DNA of 64,000 nt. It comes from Heterostelium multicystogenum (taxonomy: Eukaryota; Evosea; Eumycetozoa; Acytosteliales; Acytosteliaceae). The translations under genes were made by a program, and so were the position numbers. Location of the stretch: the NCBI GenBank assembly GCA_003667245.1, contig RCNN01000113.1, forward strand, positions 32,179-96,178. Direction: 5' to 3'. Below, piece by piece: positions 61,408 to 64,000 of the stretch. Under the pieces are notes generated by a model. That model was not told the DNA's origin. It searched no databases and was given only the letters and a program-made list of their open reading frames with translations. The stretch's first letter is position 1. Every line of letters starts with the position of its first letter.

Positions 61408-63336
61408 TTACAAGTCATCTGATCTTCTATTGTCTTCATCTATACAGCTACAAAAACATCCACAAGAACAAGTGATTAAGGTATAAATTTTAGCATTGAT
61501 ATAGTTTTTTAGCTCTGGTGATGTGAGGTTGATCCAATTCTCAGTGTCTTTAATTTTCTCCCAGTTTCTAACTACAAAGTTGGCAGTTACATTTCTAAGT
61601 TGTGTACAACCATAGTTGTCTGCAACAGAAAGGATGATTGGGGCATTCTCCAAATCGATATAATGCCAAAGGAAAGACTCACAACGACTCTTTTAAACCA
61701 CTTAGAGAAAAAGAAATCTGCCCACTGAAAGAAGATCGCAAGCATTATCCCAGAAATGGAAGCTACTCCACAGTAGATGTACTCGAGTACTCCGTACATT
61801 GATGAGTATGGAATATGTGGTAAATGAATTTCATTCTCTTTTGATTCCTTGCCCCAAGTAAACATTGCTCTCAACTGTTCACATCGTGATGCACAAATGG
61901 CCTTGTGAGCATAGATCTTCTTTCCTTCGCAAACAAAGCAAATATCTGAGAAGTCAGAGTTATTGAATAGTTTCTTTAGATCGCTTCCAATCTTTGTGGT
62001 GTTTACAGTTACAGATGGTTCTTCAATTTGCAATTGTTCAGCAATCTTCTTTGCTAAATCTACAACTTTAGTATGTGGAGAATGTAACAAAAGAAATATT
62101 GACTGGACTCCATTATTAACACTTAGTCCTTTCCAAACTTCAACCTTATATTGATCTGTAAAGAATCATATTTAAAGTCTATAATTTAAAAAAGAAAAAT
62201 ACAAAACTTACCATTTCTCATTAAATTATATAAACAATAGAGCGCAAACAATTGCACTTGTGAATACTTAGAATGTAACAATGGAATATGAGGTTGGAGT
62301 GTGATCCAATGGCAAACTAAATCCATTTGTAAGCTGTTGTTGGTTACAAATGACTCAACGATATCGAATGCCTTGTGACTTTGTAGAATTTTTATGGTTC
62401 TCCTCATTCATTGAGAGATTGGCAATTGTTAAAGTTGTGAGGAACTGTACTCTTCTATCGGTGCTTTTTGATCTTGGTATCAACATTAGTTCAACTATAC
62501 CCTCATTCACGATCTTTACTTGATTGGGATTGATTTCACCTTTTTCAAATCTATACTCTGTGATATTCTGAAGAATTGCAGACGAAGCCAGCTGTACCTC
62601 AGTTCTGTGTGGCGCGCCATTCTGTCTAGTCCTCTTCTTTTTAGTAGAAGGATTATCATTGGATATTAAATATTTTAGTTTATCCAATACTCCTTCTTCA
62701 TATAATAATACTTTTAACTCGGCTACAAAAAAACATTAACATTTTGGATTAAGTAATTTGATTATGGTACGTACCTTGAGCTGATAAATGCCATAATAAT
62801 CTTTAGAGCAGATGACTGTACTTTCTTAGTTTCGGAAAGAGATAATTCTATTAAGCTTTTTAATGTACTCTTTTCTTTTTAGAGTATTTGTCATAGTCGA
62901 TATCTGAGTATTTGGATGGTGATTGATTACAAGGGTCTATAGCACTGCTAGTTGGAGAAGATGAAGGAGAGGAAGAAGGGGAGGAATTGTTGGAGCCTGG
63001 TAAAATATTTCCAGTTGGGAATTGGTGAAGATTGAGCATGATGATGATCATGTGAGGATATATGATTAAGCTTATGGTTTGGGTGTCTTTTAATATGATA
63101 AAAAATGATGGATTCTTAAATAGGCTCGACTACATGTGGTGTCGAACACAACATCAGACCTTTAAGTCCCTGATGCTGCAGATCAATATTTGGTTGTAAT
63201 ATATTCTCAATGAACTATAGCAAAATATAATTATTAATTTTTTTTTAAACCAATATCAATACTTATTTATTAAATAAATAACTTACCCAACGGCCTCAGA
63301 GATTGGATCAGAACCATCATCTCCTTCTGACATCAT
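61408..63336 (-). CDS. Armadillo-repeat plus BTB/POZ protein
   Basis: The first exon is 63287-63336 (MMSEGDDGSDPISEAVG). A Ser-rich stretch leads to armadillo-like helices (LIELSLSETKKVQSSALKII; QLASSAILQNITEYRFE; RVQFLTTLTIANLSMNEENH; VQLFALYCLYNLMRNG). A C-terminal BTB domain follows: FSDICFVCEGKKIYAHKAIC, LRAMFTWGKES, VLEYIYCG, then LENAPIILSVADNYGC and LRNVTANFVVRNW. The ARM-then-BTB order resembles plant ARIA/ABAP1 and suggests a Cullin-3 adaptor, which is inference. It has Cys-rich end CSCGCFCSC. Frame breaks near 61690-61760, 62885, 63000 and 63200. Confidence 0.75.
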
Positions 63337-64000
63337 GTTTTAATATAATATTACGGGCTTATTAGATTTGCTGGATAAATCCTCCTTAATTTGTTACAAT
63401 AGTTTTCCTTAAATATACTAAATATTTACAAATCCTAAAGAAGATATAAAATTATAATGATTTAGTTATTTAAATTGGTTTTTATTGAGAAGAAATAATA
63501 ATAAATAATCTAATAATATAACAGTATAGTGGCAGTAGTATCTAACCATTAACATCAAAAATTGTATCATATCTCTTCAAAAATGATCAATAACTTCAAA
63601 ATAATAATATTTTTTACGTAATCACAACACCTACACTAACAAACAATAGTAATATGTAAATAAATTAATAAACTGAAATCCTAATGGAAAATAATCCATT
63701 TTGGAAATAGTATAAAATATAATTGTATATGTTATTATATTTAGTTTTTGACACTTTACAATTCAATCAAACACTACCAACAACATAAACAAATAATGAC
63801 AATATAACCCAATAGTAATTAGATCTTATTATCTATCAAAATATTTGTATACATGGTTGAATACAACATTGATAAACAAACACTTACCAACAACACTAAA
63901 GCCAATGTGATGAATAAATTTAGAAACCATATGTTTCTTTGTAGTTGATGTGATACAATGTATTACTTCTTAAGTGGTATGTTAAAACTCTATGTTGGTA
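63337..64000. other. A/T-rich right flank
   Basis: Upstream of the ARM/BTB gene to the window edge. No gene, tRNA or rRNA seen. Confidence 0.4.

Noticed and set aside
1..64000. tRNA genes
   Set aside because: I looked for GGTTCGA-type T-arm sequence with matching acceptor stems; the few GTTCGAA hits are in coding or A/T-rich spacer DNA without a cloverleaf.

Overview
The window comes from an AT-rich, intron-containing eukaryotic nuclear genome and reads as a dictyostelid social amoeba. The evidence is short AT-rich introns with GTAAGT/GTATGT donors, poly-Asn tracts, and dictyostelid-style genes: a cAMP-receptor-like GPCR, a class I PI3K with a long low-complexity N-terminus, a RhoGAP/PH/SH3 protein, a divergent ankyrin-type protein and an Arp2/3 ARPC1-like protein. 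The base composition is less extreme than D. discoideum, which would suit a Cavenderia- or Heterostelium-like species; I cannot fix the species from the sequence. About 25 genes are dense on both strands with little spacing, and no tRNA, rRNA or CRISPR was seen.

Left part (0.5-18.5 kb): conserved housekeeping and signalling genes. These are VPS25 (ESCRT-II), Nup85 (nuclear pore), protoporphyrinogen oxidase, ribosomal protein S10, a class I PI3-kinase, an NRF-6-like membrane acyltransferase and PUS3 tRNA pseudouridine synthase. Many carry single-base frame changes, often at short homopolymers. Because these are essential, well-conserved genes, I read most of these changes as consensus errors and not as gene death.

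Accessory block (18.6-31.5 kb): four copies (A-D) of an unrecognised secreted two-part repeat protein of about 338 aa, an unrelated unknown secreted protein, a bacterial-type phospholipase C/phosphoesterase with a cysteine-rich N-terminus, and a decayed DDE transposase. Copies A and C look intact. B has a 450-base deletion and a destroyed splice donor; D has a 4-base deletion in its signal peptide. A fifth copy (E, 60.0-61.2 kb) lies on the opposite strand with several frame breaks. At 18.74 kb a scrap of this family is fused to a scrap of the ARM/BTB gene that lies next to copy E, so the two loci share a duplication history. At the other edge is an importin-5-like gene that ends early.

Right part (34.9-64 kb): a cAMP-receptor-like GPCR, a Cu+-transporting P1B ATPase, an ankyrin-like protein, a SET/MYND methyltransferase, an RsmE-type rRNA methyltransferase, a RhoGAP protein, the ARPC1-like WD40 protein, a thioredoxin-fold protein, an unrecognised protein, PDRG1 (prefoldin-like), a cytochrome P450, copy E and the ARM/BTB gene. 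The genes do not form one pathway. The unusual feature of the window is the recently shuffled family of secreted proteins and its regulatory flanks.
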